A stretch of 64,000 nucleotides of DNA from Deltaproteobacteria bacterium (GCA_029547805.1 JAKPOP010000017.1:372001-436000); one strand, 5' to 3'. Positions 49,723-59,088 are shown, counted from the stretch's first letter. Translations and numbers: made by a program. The notes: a model not told the origin generated them from the letters alone.

Positions 49723-50714
49723 GCGAAGCGGTCGGGCCGCTGGGGAGGCGGGTGGCGCCGCAGAAAGTCCGCCGTGCGCGCCAGGCCTTCCTCCAGGGTC
49801 ACCCGGGGCATCCAGCCCAGCAGGTTCCGGGCCTTCGATGCGTCCCCGACCAGGCGCTCCACCTCGCTGTCCGCAGGTCGCAGGCGGACCTCCTCGGTGG
49901 CAATCGGAGCCTGGCGGCCGGTGACCTCCATGCACAACTCCGCCAGCCGACCGATCGAGACCTCCCGCCCCGTGGCCAGTTGGAGGACCTCCCCCTCGAT
50001 GCCGTCCCGCCGGGCCGCCCCGAGGAACCCCGCCACCGTGTCCTCGACAAAGACGAAGTCCCGAGTGGGGTGCAAGGCCCCGAGGCGCAACTGGGGCAGA
50101 CCTGCCAGCAACTGGCCCAGGATCGACGGGATCACGGCCCGGGGGGACTGGCGGGGCCCGAAGGTGTTGAAGGGACGGACGGTCACGGCGGGAACCCCGA
50201 AGGACCGGTGGAAGGACTCCACCAGCACGTCGGCGGCGATCTTCGACGCCGAGTAGGGCGACTGCCCCTGGAGGGGATGGCTCTCGTCGATGGGAACGCG
50301 CCGGGCCGTGCCGTAGACCTCGCTCGTGGAGGTGTGCACCAGGCGTCCGACGCCCAGGTCCCGGCAGGCCTCCAGGACGTGCAGGGCCCCCAGTACGTTG
50401 GTCTGGAGGTAGGAAGCCGGCGCCTGGTAGGAGTACGGGATCGCGATGAGGCTGCTCAGGTGGAAGACCACCTCGCACCCCTCGACCGCCTGCCGGACCC
50501 GTCCCGGGTCCCGGATGTCCCCCAGGAAGACCTCGATCTTCCGCAGGGTCTCCGGGGACAGGAACGGCTCCTCGAGCCAGCCCTGCCGCCCCCAGGAGTT
50601 GTAGTAGCAGAAGGCCCGGACCATCGCTCCCTCCCGGACCAGGGCCTCCACCAGGTGGCTCCCGATGAAGCCGTCGGCCCCGGTCACCAGCACGCGGCAT
50701 CTCCTCAGGTCCAT
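49716..50714 (-). CDS. NAD-dependent sugar-nucleotide 4,6-dehydratase (LegB-like SDR)
   Basis: This 332-residue short-chain dehydrogenase acts on an NDP-sugar. The Rossmann motif is VTGADGFIGSHLVEAL; the catalytic Ser/Tyr/Lys lie in HTSTSEVYGTA and SPYSASKIAAD. The DESHPLQGQSPYSASKI and VRPFNTFGPRQSPRAVIP blocks resemble LegB-type UDP-GlcNAc 4,6-dehydratases used for legionaminic-acid-like sugars. The substrate is inferred from that resemblance. The gene overlaps the upstream epimerase gene by 10 nt, and both belong to the surface sugar cluster. Confidence 0.88.
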   Translation of the reverse strand: MDLRRCRVLVTGADGFIGSHLVEALVREGAMVRAFCYYNSWGRQGWLEEPFLSPETLRKIEVFLGDIRDPGRVRQAVEGCEVVFHLSSLIAIPYSYQAPASYLQTNVLGALHVLEACRDLGVGRLVHTSTSEVYGTARRVPIDESHPLQGQSPYSASKIAADVLVESFHRSFGVPAVTVRPFNTFGPRQSPRAVIPSILGQLLAGLPQLRLGALHPTRDFVFVEDTVAGFLGAARRDGIEGEVLQLATGREVSIGRLAELCMEVTGRQAPIATEEVRLRPADSEVERLVGDASKARNLLGWMPRVTLEEGLARTADFLRRHPPPQRPDRFAY

Positions 50715-51670
50715 GACACCTCCTTCCCTTCCAGCGATGCCAGGAGGTCCGCTGCGCTCCGGTCCGGGTCCACCTCGGCCCGAAACCCCAGTGCCCGCAG
50801 TCGGGAGACGTCGGCCACCGCCACCGGCACGTCTTCGGGCCGGACGCGCTCCGGGACCGTCTCGACGGCCACCCGGCGACCGGAGGCCCGCACCAGCCGC
50901 CGGACCCGGTCTCCCACGGACTCCCCGACTCCCGATGCGACGTGGAGGACCTCTCCGGACGGTCCCCGATCCATGAGCAGCATCAGGGCCCTGGCCGCGT
51001 CCCGGACATCCAGGAAGTCCCGGACCGTGTCGGTCCTTCCCAGCCGCAGCACCGAGGCGCCCTGGGCCAGTTGCAGGGCCGCGGCCCCAGTCACCGACCC
51101 GGGCCCCTCCCCGGGCCCTGTCACGTTGAAGAGGCGTCCGATCACCGCCTCCAGGCGCCCCAGCCGGACCTCCCGGCGCACGATCTCCTCCTGGGCCGCC
51201 TTCGCGACCCCGTACAGCAGCCGGGGGGCCACCGGGTCCGTCTCCCGGACTCGTCCGTCGCCCGATGCCGGCACGCCATAGACCGCAGCCGATGACGCCA
51301 GCACCAGCCGGGGACGGGATTCAAGGCCACCGATCCACTCCAGCAGCCCGAGGGTGCCCTCGAGGGTGTCCCGGAGCATCGCCCTCCGCTGGTCCCCGTC
51401 CCGAGGCTCGCCGACCCGGCCCGCCAGGTGGAAGACCCCCCGGATGCCCGGGGCCTCCATGGCGGATCGCCAGGACTCCGGCTCCCCCAGGTCGCCGACC
51501 CGGTCGTCGGGATGAGGTCCGGGAAGCCGATCCAGTCCCAGCACCCGGTGCCCCTGGTGCCGGAGCATCCCGGACAGGACCCTCCCCAGGAACCCCTGGG
51601 CCCCCGTCACCACGAAGACGCCCGCCACGGCCCTTTCCCCCCGCCGGTTTTCCCATTCGGGTGCCGTCAT
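50705..51670 (-). CDS. NAD-dependent epimerase/reductase for a nucleotide sugar
   Basis: This 321-residue SDR protein has the NAD motif VVTGAQGFLGRVLSG, the ASSAAVYG serine and the Y-x3-K in LLYGVAKAAQEE. FNVTGPGEGPGSVTG and the FLDVRDAARAL block resemble GDP-6-deoxy-hexulose reductases and related epimerases. The exact sugar is unknown. The ATG at 51670 lies close to the divergent glycosyltransferase gene. It is the first of the two minus-strand sugar genes. Confidence 0.85.
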   Translation of the reverse strand: MTAPEWENRRGERAVAGVFVVTGAQGFLGRVLSGMLRHQGHRVLGLDRLPGPHPDDRVGDLGEPESWRSAMEAPGIRGVFHLAGRVGEPRDGDQRRAMLRDTLEGTLGLLEWIGGLESRPRLVLASSAAVYGVPASGDGRVRETDPVAPRLLYGVAKAAQEEIVRREVRLGRLEAVIGRLFNVTGPGEGPGSVTGAAALQLAQGASVLRLGRTDTVRDFLDVRDAARALMLLMDRGPSGEVLHVASGVGESVGDRVRRLVRASGRRVAVETVPERVRPEDVPVAVADVSRLRALGFRAEVDPDRSAADLLASLEGKEVSWT

Positions 51671-51705
51671 GTTACATCAATGGGGAAGCCGACCGGGAGC
51701 ATCGC

Positions 51706-52983
51706 GTGATCGCCCGCTCGAGGGACTGTCGGTTGCCCACGGTGATGTTCGTCGATTCCATCGACGACCCGAACCTGCTGGAGGCCGGCTCCAGGACCGT
51801 GCTCCGGGACCTGATCGGCGGGCTGGTGCCCCGAGGATTTCGCTGTCTCGCGGTGGTTCGAGGCGAGGGGCGCTTCCCCTCGACCCTCCGGTCCCTGGGC
51901 GCCGAGGTCATCCCACTCCGGGCCCCCCGGGGCCTTCCCCTCTATCGTCGGATCGGAGACTCCGCGGTGCCCTCCCCGGAAGGCTTCCTCTCCCAGGCCT
52001 TCCTGGCCCCTCGGGCCGTCTCCTACTGGCAAGACCTCTTCCAGGACGTCCGCCCGGATGTCGTCTACATCGCCCATCCCCTGGCCCACGTGCTGGCGGG
52101 CCTCGGGGCCTGGCGAGCCTCGGTGCCTGCGGTGCTGCACCTTCAGGGGATCCCCCAGTCCTCGCACCGCCTGAAACTGATGCTCCCCCTCTACCGGGGC
52201 CTCTGCGACCTGTCCGGAGCCACGATCGTGGCCATCTCCCGGGCCGTGGCCGATGCCTATGGAGGCCCGCCGGGGCGGCGCCCCCGGGTGATCCCCAACG
52301 GGGTGGACACGAACCGCTTCCATCCGAATCCACCCATCCCGGGGCGCATCCCGTTCCCCGAGGGCACTCCCGTGGTGGGCTGGGTGGGCAGCCTGGACGT
52401 CCTCAAGGGCGTGCAGCATCTGCCGGCCCTGGTCCGGGAGGTCCGGCAGCGGGTTCCGGCGGCCCGGTTCCTGGTCCTGGGGGCCGAGCCCCATGAGGAT
52501 CGGGGCCTCGCCCCCACCCACTCCGAGGCCCATCCCTCGCCGCTGCTGCGGTCGGTCCTCGGGGCCCTCGACGAGGCAGGAGACCTCCCGGCCGTGGCCT
52601 TCCTGGGCCGTCGGCCCGACGTCCCGGAACTCCTCCGGGGGATGTCGGTGCTGGTTCATCTCTGCCAGCAGGAGGGCTTTGGCCTCGCGGTGGCCGAGGC
52701 CGGGGCGACGGGCATCCCTGCGGTGGCATATGCCACCGGGGGACCGGCGGAGGTGATCGATCCCGGGGCGACCGGCCTGCTGATCCCTCCGCAGGCGGGC
52801 ATTCAGGGGATGGCCGACGGCGTCGTCGGCCTGCTGGAGGACCCGGATCGGCGGCGGAGAATGGGCGATGCCGCCGTGGTCCATGTCCGCCGGCACTACT
52901 CCCGGGAGGCCTTCCTCCAGGCCTTCGCCGACCTCTTCCTGGAGATGGTCGGACCGGACCGCCAAAGGGCGAAGGAGGCTTGA
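51706..52983 (+). CDS. Glycosyltransferase family 4
   Basis: This protein of about 425 residues is a GT-B retaining glycosyltransferase. The GTG at 51706 with GGGAG upstream is preferred; an ATG at 51745 gives MFVDSIDDPNLLEAG and is the alternative. The C-terminal donor-binding domain shows VGWVGSLDVLKGVQHLP and the E-x7-E motif in QQEGFGLAVAEAGATGIPAVAYATGGPAEV. The N-terminal part contains the SRAVADAYGG segment typical of GT4. It adds a sugar to a surface glycan (family inference). It is followed by the nucleotidyltransferase after 1 nt. Confidence 0.9.
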   Translation: MIARSRDCRLPTVMFVDSIDDPNLLEAGSRTVLRDLIGGLVPRGFRCLAVVRGEGRFPSTLRSLGAEVIPLRAPRGLPLYRRIGDSAVPSPEGFLSQAFLAPRAVSYWQDLFQDVRPDVVYIAHPLAHVLAGLGAWRASVPAVLHLQGIPQSSHRLKLMLPLYRGLCDLSGATIVAISRAVADAYGGPPGRRPRVIPNGVDTNRFHPNPPIPGRIPFPEGTPVVGWVGSLDVLKGVQHLPALVREVRQRVPAARFLVLGAEPHEDRGLAPTHSEAHPSPLLRSVLGALDEAGDLPAVAFLGRRPDVPELLRGMSVLVHLCQQEGFGLAVAEAGATGIPAVAYATGGPAEVIDPGATGLLIPPQAGIQGMADGVVGLLEDPDRRRRMGDAAVVHVRRHYSREAFLQAFADLFLEMVGPDRQRAKEA

Positions 52984-52984
52984 G

Positions 52985-53713
52985 ATGCAGGCAGTCGTGC
53001 TGGCCGGTGGTCGGGGGACGCGTCTCCACCCCTTCACGGTCTCGTTTCCGAAACCCCTCGTGCCGATTGGCGACCACCCGGTGCTGGAGGTGCTGCTGAC
53101 GGGGCTCCGGTCCGACGGCGTGGACCGGCTGGTCCTGGCCGTCGGGCACCTGGCACCCCTGATCGAGTCGTACTTCCAGGACGGGTCCCGCTGGGGCGTT
53201 CGGATCGAGTACCACCGCGAGGACCAGCCCCTGGGGACCGCCGGGCCCCTGGGGACCATCCCGGATCTGGACCCCGAGTTCCTGGTCGTCAACGGCGACC
53301 TGCTGACGGACCTCTCCTTCCAGGCGCTGGTGCGGCATCACCAGTCCACCAGAGCCGCCGTGACGGTGGCCCGGCACCAGGTGGACCACCAGGTCTCGCT
53401 GGGCGTGCTGGAAGTGGACGAGGAAGGCCGCCTGGTGGGCTACCGGGAGAAGCCCGTGATCCGCTACTGGGTCAGCATGGGGGCCTACGTCTTCCGCCGG
53501 GAGGTGGTCCAGGAGTTCGTGCCGCCGGGGCAGCGCCTGGACCTGCCGGACCTCCTCCAGCAGGTGGTGGCCGCCGGGAGGCCGGTCCAGACCTACGCCC
53601 ATCCCGGCACCTGGATGGACATCGGGCGCCCGGAGGACTACGCGGCGGCCCAGGATTTGTTCCAGCGGAATCCCGACCTGTTCCTGAGACCCCCCCGGGA
53701 GCCCGTGGGATAA
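52985..53713 (+). CDS. Sugar-phosphate nucleotidyltransferase
   Basis: This 242-residue enzyme activates a sugar phosphate with an NTP. The signature is at the N-terminus (QAVVLAGGRGTRLHPFTVSFPKPLVPI). The metal-binding Asp is in FLVVNGDLLTD, and the Lys in GYREKPVIRYWVSMG. It has no C-terminal acyltransferase domain. It resembles glucose-1-P or mannose-1-P type enzymes, including those for heptose and legionaminate. It lies between the glycosyltransferase and the polymerase gene. Confidence 0.92.
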   Translation: MQAVVLAGGRGTRLHPFTVSFPKPLVPIGDHPVLEVLLTGLRSDGVDRLVLAVGHLAPLIESYFQDGSRWGVRIEYHREDQPLGTAGPLGTIPDLDPEFLVVNGDLLTDLSFQALVRHHQSTRAAVTVARHQVDHQVSLGVLEVDEEGRLVGYREKPVIRYWVSMGAYVFRREVVQEFVPPGQRLDLPDLLQQVVAAGRPVQTYAHPGTWMDIGRPEDYAAAQDLFQRNPDLFLRPPREPVG

Positions 53714-53731
53714 CGGAGGTCGTCCACGCCG

Positions 53732-56260
53732 ATGCCCTCGATGCACTCCGACCGGATCGCCGTGGCGGCGACCCTGCTGGCCACCGTGACCCCCGCCCTG
53801 GCACTGGGGGGAGGACGTCCCGACTGGCAGGTGGCGGCCCTGGCCCCGGTTTCCCTGGTGGGTCTGGCCCTGGCCTGGAGGACCTCGCGCGGCCACGGAC
53901 TGGCGATCCCCTGGGCCCCCCTGTCCTGGGTCCTGGCGCTGGGAGTCCTGGCGATCCTCCAGGCCCTGCCGCTGGGGGAGTGGGCCCCGGCGATGATCGG
54001 AGGACCCGGCCACCGGCGGGCCGACGAGATCCTGGCCTTGCTGGGTGCTCCCCAGGGCCACCGGGCCCTCTCCCTGGACCCGCCGGGGAGCCTGGCCTCG
54101 GCGGCACGGTCCCTGGGAGCCACCGGGGTGCTGCTGGCCGCCGGTGCCCTGTCCTGCCGGAAGGGGTTTCGCCGGACCCTGCTGATCGCCATCGGGGGCC
54201 TGGGCGTCCTGGAGGTCCTGGTGGGGGTCCTCCAGGGTCCCCTGAATCTCCTGGACCTCAGTCCCCTCTTCGACCATCCCTTCGGGGAGGGAATCCGCAC
54301 GACCCTTCGAAATCCCAATCACGCGGCGGCCCTGCTGAACCTGGCGACCTTCTGCTGGATCGCCTGGGCCCTGGACCCCGGCCGTCCGGGCCTCAAGCCC
54401 CTCGGGGCCCTCTTCGCGGCAATCACGGGCCTCGGGTCCCTGACCACCTGGTCCCGGGCCGGGGGTGCGGTGCTGGGGACGCTGCTGCTCCTGTTTCCCC
54501 TGGCCCTGACCCTTCGCAAGAACCGCGTCACCGGCCACCGAGGGCCCGGGCGCCTCGACGTCCTGCGGCTGCTGGCCCTGGGCCTCCTGGCCCTGCTCCT
54601 GCTCGCGGCCTTCCAGCAGGCCCTCTCGGCCGTCCACCAGGGGTCCCTGCTGCCGGAACGCCCCGAGACCAAGAACCTTGCCTGGGGGCAGGTCCTGGCG
54701 ATGATCTGGGACCACCCTCTGGCGGGGGTCGGCCGGGGGGCCTTCGGGATGGCCTTCCAGGCCTACAACGACATCGCCCCGGGCTTCTTCTTCGACTTCG
54801 CCGAAAACGGCCTCCTCCAACTGCTGGCGGACCTGGGGATTCCCCTGGGCCTGGCCCTGGCGCTTTGGGGACTGGGGATCGGGGCGATGCTGGCCCGTCG
54901 AGCCCTGGTCACCTCCTCGCTGCTGGCGGTCTGGTTCGGCCTGCTCGCCGTCGCCCTCCAGAACCTGGCAGACTTCAGCCTGGAGATCCCCGGCGTGGCC
55001 CTGCCCTTCGCCGCCCTGGTCGGCCTGCTGGCCGGCCGGTCGCCACCGGAGCCTCGCGTCCCCCGGGCGGACCCGAAGTCCCTCCCCCGGTCCTTCCGGG
55101 TCGGAGTGCCTCTGGCCCTGGCGGTCCTCGGGATCCTCCCCCCGGTCCTGGCGGCCCGGGTCCTCCCGGAACAGCCCCCGGCGGCCCGGCAACGACTGGC
55201 CCGGGCCCTCCTGGAACCGCGCGCTGACGAGGACTTCCAGGCGGCCCTCCAACGGGAGGCGGCGGCCCATCCCGCCGATCCCGAAATCCCCCGCCTGGCG
55301 GCCCGGCGGGCCTTCCTGTCCGGGGACCTCGAGGCCGCCCTCCTGCTGGACGACGCGGCGCTGCTGCTGGCCCCCTGGCACCCCGGGGCCCGGCGGGACC
55401 GGATCCGGGACCTCCGGGCGGCCGGACGCCTCGAAGAGGCCCTCCAGGAGGTCCGGATTCTCTGGTTGCAGGACCCGGCGCAACGAGCCTGGGCGATCGA
55501 CACGCTGCTCTCCTGGTCCGTCCCGGCGGACCTCCTGGCCCGCCAGTTCTCGACCCCTCCGGAACTGCTGGGGGACCTCCGGGGCGCGATGAAGCGTCGG
55601 GGACTCCGGGGCCCCCTGGTGGCCCTCCTGACGGCCCTCCGGGACCTGGACCCGGATCGGCCGGAGGCCTGGGAGGCCCTGGGACGGGAGGCCGTGGAGG
55701 CCTCGGACCTCGCCGTGGCCGAGGAGTGCGGCTGGTGGCTCGTCTCCCGGGAGCCGGACGCCCCTGCCGGGTGGTACCTCCTGGGCCGGGTGGCCTGGGA
55801 ACGGGGCCAGACGATCGAGGCCCTGGCGCTGTTCCGGCAGGCTGCCGAGGACCCCACCGGGGACGCGGGCCTCTTCGAGGCTCGATGCCTCCTGGCCCTG
55901 CGGCGCTACGACGACGTCTCCCGCCACCTCGACGCCCTGCGTCCCCGCCTGGCCCGGGACCCCCTCCGACTGGCCCGGTGGCACCTCCTCCAGGCCTCCC
56001 TGGCGGAGCGCCTCGGTGCCCCGATCCGGGTCCTGGAGTCCCTGAACCAGGCCATCCGATCCTGCCCGGGCCTGGCCGAGGCCCGCATCCGGAAGGCGCG
56101 CCTGCTCCAGGAGATGGGCCGGGTCGAGGAGGCCCGACGGGAGTTCCAGGAGGCCCGGCGCCTCGAACCGACGAATCCGGCCATCGAGGAACTCCGGAGG
56201 GCCCTGGGATGTGACGACTCTCCGGCGCCCCGGGGCTGCGATGCCCCGACGGCGCCCTGA
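53732..56260 (+). CDS. O-antigen polymerase/ligase (Wzy/WaaL-like) with TPR-like C-terminus
   Basis: This 842-residue protein has about ten hydrophobic segments (1-450) and a soluble C-terminal half. The Wzy_C-type motif region is RTTLRNPNHAAALLNLATFCWIAWAL and GVGRGAFGMAFQAYNDIAPGFFFDFAENGLLQLLADLGI, which matches O-antigen ligases. The C-terminal ~380 residues are Ala/Leu/Arg-rich helical repeats of TPR type (for example PGLAEARIRKARLLQEMGRVEEARREFQEARRLEP). Such fusions occur in large O-antigen ligases of several phyla. It is the last gene of the surface-polysaccharide group. Confidence 0.88.
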   Translation: MPSMHSDRIAVAATLLATVTPALALGGGRPDWQVAALAPVSLVGLALAWRTSRGHGLAIPWAPLSWVLALGVLAILQALPLGEWAPAMIGGPGHRRADEILALLGAPQGHRALSLDPPGSLASAARSLGATGVLLAAGALSCRKGFRRTLLIAIGGLGVLEVLVGVLQGPLNLLDLSPLFDHPFGEGIRTTLRNPNHAAALLNLATFCWIAWALDPGRPGLKPLGALFAAITGLGSLTTWSRAGGAVLGTLLLLFPLALTLRKNRVTGHRGPGRLDVLRLLALGLLALLLLAAFQQALSAVHQGSLLPERPETKNLAWGQVLAMIWDHPLAGVGRGAFGMAFQAYNDIAPGFFFDFAENGLLQLLADLGIPLGLALALWGLGIGAMLARRALVTSSLLAVWFGLLAVALQNLADFSLEIPGVALPFAALVGLLAGRSPPEPRVPRADPKSLPRSFRVGVPLALAVLGILPPVLAARVLPEQPPAARQRLARALLEPRADEDFQAALQREAAAHPADPEIPRLAARRAFLSGDLEAALLLDDAALLLAPWHPGARRDRIRDLRAAGRLEEALQEVRILWLQDPAQRAWAIDTLLSWSVPADLLARQFSTPPELLGDLRGAMKRRGLRGPLVALLTALRDLDPDRPEAWEALGREAVEASDLAVAEECGWWLVSREPDAPAGWYLLGRVAWERGQTIEALALFRQAAEDPTGDAGLFEARCLLALRRYDDVSRHLDALRPRLARDPLRLARWHLLQASLAERLGAPIRVLESLNQAIRSCPGLAEARIRKARLLQEMGRVEEARREFQEARRLEPTNPAIEELRRALGCDDSPAPRGCDAPTAP

Positions 56261-56303
56261 CCGTCCTCCGACGATGGGGGTCCGCATCGCCCGGGAAGGG
56301 GGG

Positions 56304-58175
56304 TCACCGATCCGCCGGTTCCCGGCCACAGGACGGGATGGGAAGGCCCTCCAGCACCGCCAGCGCCGTCTCGTATCGCTCGAAGGGCGGCATCAGGTAG
56401 AGCCCCTGGACCCGGGAGAGGAAGAGGCGGGCCATCTCCTGGGCGATGCGGACGCCCTCGGCCCGGGCCTCGGCGCCACTTCCCGCCTTCCGCATCCGCT
56501 CCCGGACCTCCTCGGGGATCGTGACCCCCGGGACCTCGTGGTGCAGGAACTCGGCGTTTCGATAGGAGGCCAGCGGCAGCAGGCCCATCAGCACCGGGAC
56601 CCGGATGCCGTCGATGGCCTTCAGGAACCGGTCCAGCACCTCCGGGTCGAAGACCGGCTGGGTCATCACGAACTCCGCCCCGGCGTCCACCTTGGCCCGG
56701 AGACGGGCGACCTCCCGCTCCAGGTCCAGGGCCGCCGGCTCGGCGCCGCAGCCCTTCACGAAGGCCGTGGGCGTCTCGAGCCGACGCCCCGAGGGGTCCA
56801 CGCCCCGGTTCAGGTTCGAGATCAGGCGCAGCAGCCCCACCGAGTCCAGGTCATAGACCGTCGTCGCGCTGGGATAGTCCCCCAGTTTGGCCGGGTCGCC
56901 CGTGATCACGAGCAGGTCCGACAGGCCGAGGCTCTGGGCCCCCAGGAGGTCCGCCTGGAGCCCCAGCAGGTTCCGGTCCCGGCAGGTGACGTGGAGGATG
57001 GGGTCCAGTCCCAGGCGTTCCTTCAGGATCACCCCCAGGGCCAGCGGCGACATCCGGACCGTCGCCCGGGGTCCGTCGGCGATGTTGACGAACCGGACGC
57101 CCCCATCCCGGAGCAGCCGGGCCCCCTCCAGGGCCCGGGCCGGGTCCGTCCCGACGGGCGGGTCCACCTCGACGCTGACCACGAAGGACTCGGCCAGGCA
57201 ACGGCCCAGGGCCGATCGCCTCTCCAGGGGGACCGGGGCCCGGACCTCGGAGTCCGCGGCCACGTCCCGGGCGATTGCCGTGGTCATCTCGATGCGGCCG
57301 CCCCGGACCATCCGCACCTCCGAGGAGATCTGGCGGATGTGGTCCGGCGTGGTCCCGCAGCACCCCCCGACTCCCCGGATCCCCTCCCGGACCCAGCGTT
57401 TCGCGTGCTCCCCGAAGTACTCCGGAGTCGCCATGTACATGATCCGGCCTTCGATACGGCGTGGCATCCCGGCGTTGGGCTGCACAAGGACCGGGCGTCC
57501 GGCACCGGTCATCCGCGGCGCCACCTCCGACAGCACCGCCGGCCCCTCGCCGCAGTTCGCCCCGACCACGTCGGCCCCCCAACGGGCCATCCGGTCCGCC
57601 GCGACCTCCGGCGTCAGGCCGTCGCCCGTGTGTCGGTCCTGGTCGAAGACCATCGTGGCCAGCAGAGGCATTCCGGGTGCGGTGGCCCGGGCCATCGCCA
57701 GCGCGATCTGCATCTCCAGCGGATGTCGGAACGTCTCCAGCAGGATCCCATCGACGCCCGCCCCGACGACCGCCTCGAGGGTCTGCCGGAAGGTCTCCCG
57801 GATGTCCTCCAGGGAGGCCGGGTCCGTCGGGTCCGGCACGAGCCCGCTGGGTCCCACCGACGCCACCACGAAGGCCCGTCCCCGCCCGACCTCCCGGGCC
57901 AGCGCGACACCCGCCTCCACGATCTCCTGCAGGCGTGCCTCCAGCCCGTGGCGGGCCAGTCGGTTCGGGTTGGCCCCGAAGGTGTTGGTGGCGAGCACCT
58001 CGGCCCCGGCCGCCAGGTAGTCCTCGTGGATCTTGCGAATCAGGTCCGGGCGCGAGAGGTTCAGTTCCTCGAAGTTCCGGTTGATATAGATCCCCCGGGC
58101 ATAGATCTGGGTTCCCATTGCCCCATCGAAGACCACCGGTCCCCGGGCCATCCGTTCCAGCAGTCCCTCGGCCAT
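56304..58175 (-). CDS. Fused homocysteine S-methyltransferase / methylenetetrahydrofolate reductase
   Basis: This 623-residue fusion resembles YitJ of Bacillus. The N-terminal half (about 1-290) is a zinc-dependent methyltransferase with cysteine ligands in GANCGEGP and GGCCGTTP. The C-terminal half (about 320-620) is MetF-like, beginning SFVVSVEVDPP and including LLVITGDPAKLGDYP and EFVMTQPVFDPEVLDRF. It would make 5-methyl-THF and move a methyl group to homocysteine. The start at 58175 (MAEGLLERMARG) has GGGAG upstream; an upstream start at 58316 would add 47 low-complexity residues. No riboswitch was recognised upstream. Confidence 0.93.
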   Translation of the reverse strand: MAEGLLERMARGPVVFDGAMGTQIYARGIYINRNFEELNLSRPDLIRKIHEDYLAAGAEVLATNTFGANPNRLARHGLEARLQEIVEAGVALAREVGRGRAFVVASVGPSGLVPDPTDPASLEDIRETFRQTLEAVVGAGVDGILLETFRHPLEMQIALAMARATAPGMPLLATMVFDQDRHTGDGLTPEVAADRMARWGADVVGANCGEGPAVLSEVAPRMTGAGRPVLVQPNAGMPRRIEGRIMYMATPEYFGEHAKRWVREGIRGVGGCCGTTPDHIRQISSEVRMVRGGRIEMTTAIARDVAADSEVRAPVPLERRSALGRCLAESFVVSVEVDPPVGTDPARALEGARLLRDGGVRFVNIADGPRATVRMSPLALGVILKERLGLDPILHVTCRDRNLLGLQADLLGAQSLGLSDLLVITGDPAKLGDYPSATTVYDLDSVGLLRLISNLNRGVDPSGRRLETPTAFVKGCGAEPAALDLEREVARLRAKVDAGAEFVMTQPVFDPEVLDRFLKAIDGIRVPVLMGLLPLASYRNAEFLHHEVPGVTIPEEVRERMRKAGSGAEARAEGVRIAQEMARLFLSRVQGLYLMPPFERYETALAVLEGLPIPSCGREPADR

Positions 58176-58577
58176 CTCCGCCGCTCCCAGCAGACGCCCG
58201 GGAGTGTAGAGGCGACCGCGGGGCAGGGTCAAACCGACGCCGCCGAAGGGCGCACCGGAGGTTCCCTGTTCATTCGGGAGGGCTGTCCCTGACCCGCGCC
58301 CCGATTTCTCAGACATGACCTTGGGGGAATGATCCCAGGTTCACGTCCAAGGGAACCGGGTGCAGGTCACGTGAAGCAACACGCGATGGGGAGACACCGA
58401 TCGACCTTGTGGACGGGGACCTGCTCTCGGACAATCTTCGCGAGCTGAATCTTGGGGTCAACGTCGAGACCATTGAGCGAGTTACCGTCGCCCCTTCTTG
58501 GTTCCATAGCTTGTAGTTGATGCGGCCAACAATCGATTGAACGGTGTTATCATCCGGTCGTTCCCGGGAGGGTGAGC
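58176..58577. other. 402-nt spacer at the island border, no gene seen
   Basis: The right half (from about 58,320) is clearly lower in GC than the left half, so the composition border of the island lies here. Short frames on the minus strand overlap the 5' end of the methyltransferase gene but have no ribosome site or family features. A small inverted repeat with TTCACGT and ACGTGAA lies at about 58,339-58,374. Confidence 0.5.
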
Positions 58578-59072
58578 ATGTCTGGGACAACCATCGACGA
58601 CTACATTAAGGGGCGAGTTGCGCAACAACTCGACTACTTCGAGAAGAAGGCCGCTGTTAGCCAGCAGAACTATGCCCGACTCAAGGGCACCGCGATTGCA
58701 TGCAACATCCTCACAACGATGTCGATTGCCCTCGCATTCACGGTGCCCCCCCCCTATCAGACCTATATGGGAATCTTGTCCCTGGTCCTCTCAACGGTCG
58801 TTCTCGCGACGTATCAGTGGGAGGAGTTCAAGAACTACGGTTCGAACTGGAGTAAGTTCCGGCTTGTAGCCGAGCATCTGAAGTCAGAGATTGTTATGTT
58901 CCGACACGGTGTGGGCAAGTACTCCGTCGCCACGCCCGAGGAACGTGAGCGGCGCTTCATTGAGGCAGTAGAAGGGCTCATTCAGGGAACAGATCTTAAC
59001 TATTTCTCGGTCATGGTTGAGCCTGGAAGTAGAACAGAAACAAAGATTCAGAACTACGTACCAGGATCCTAA
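58578..59072 (+). CDS. SLATT-superfamily (DUF4231) two-helix membrane protein
   Basis: This 164-residue protein matches the DUF4231 branch of the SLATT superfamily: a charged N-terminal helix (DYFEKKAAVSQQNYARLKG), two close transmembrane helices (about 38-56 and 63-80) and a C-terminal helical part with WEEFKNYGSNWSKFRLVAEHLKSEIVMFRHGVGKY. SLATT proteins are predicted pore-forming effectors of nucleotide-signalling or other conflict systems. No cyclase or SLOG gene is adjacent here. The ATG at 58578 has GGGAGG at the right distance. The IS element at 59072 supplies the last base of its stop codon, yet leaves the protein full length. Confidence 0.8.
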   Translation: MSGTTIDDYIKGRVAQQLDYFEKKAAVSQQNYARLKGTAIACNILTTMSIALAFTVPPPYQTYMGILSLVLSTVVLATYQWEEFKNYGSNWSKFRLVAEHLKSEIVMFRHGVGKYSVATPEERERRFIEAVEGLIQGTDLNYFSVMVEPGSRTETKIQNYVPGS

Positions 59073-59088
59073 GAGCGTCTAACAAAAC
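59072..59088 (+). repeat. Left terminal inverted repeat of the IS
   Basis: Seventeen bases, AGAGCGTCTAACAAAAC, identical to the reverse complement of 59937-59953. The last base belongs to the transposase stop codon (59088-59090 on the minus strand). Confidence 0.9.

Noticed and set aside
58176-58316. SAM/SAH or other riboswitch before the homocysteine methyltransferase gene
   Set aside because: The region could be structured, but I found none of the conserved core bases of known SAM, SAH or THF riboswitches.
58309-58590. A 93-codon frame on the minus strand between the methyltransferase and SLATT genes
   Set aside because: Low-complexity Ser/Arg-rich product, no ribosome site, overlaps the ends of both neighbours.
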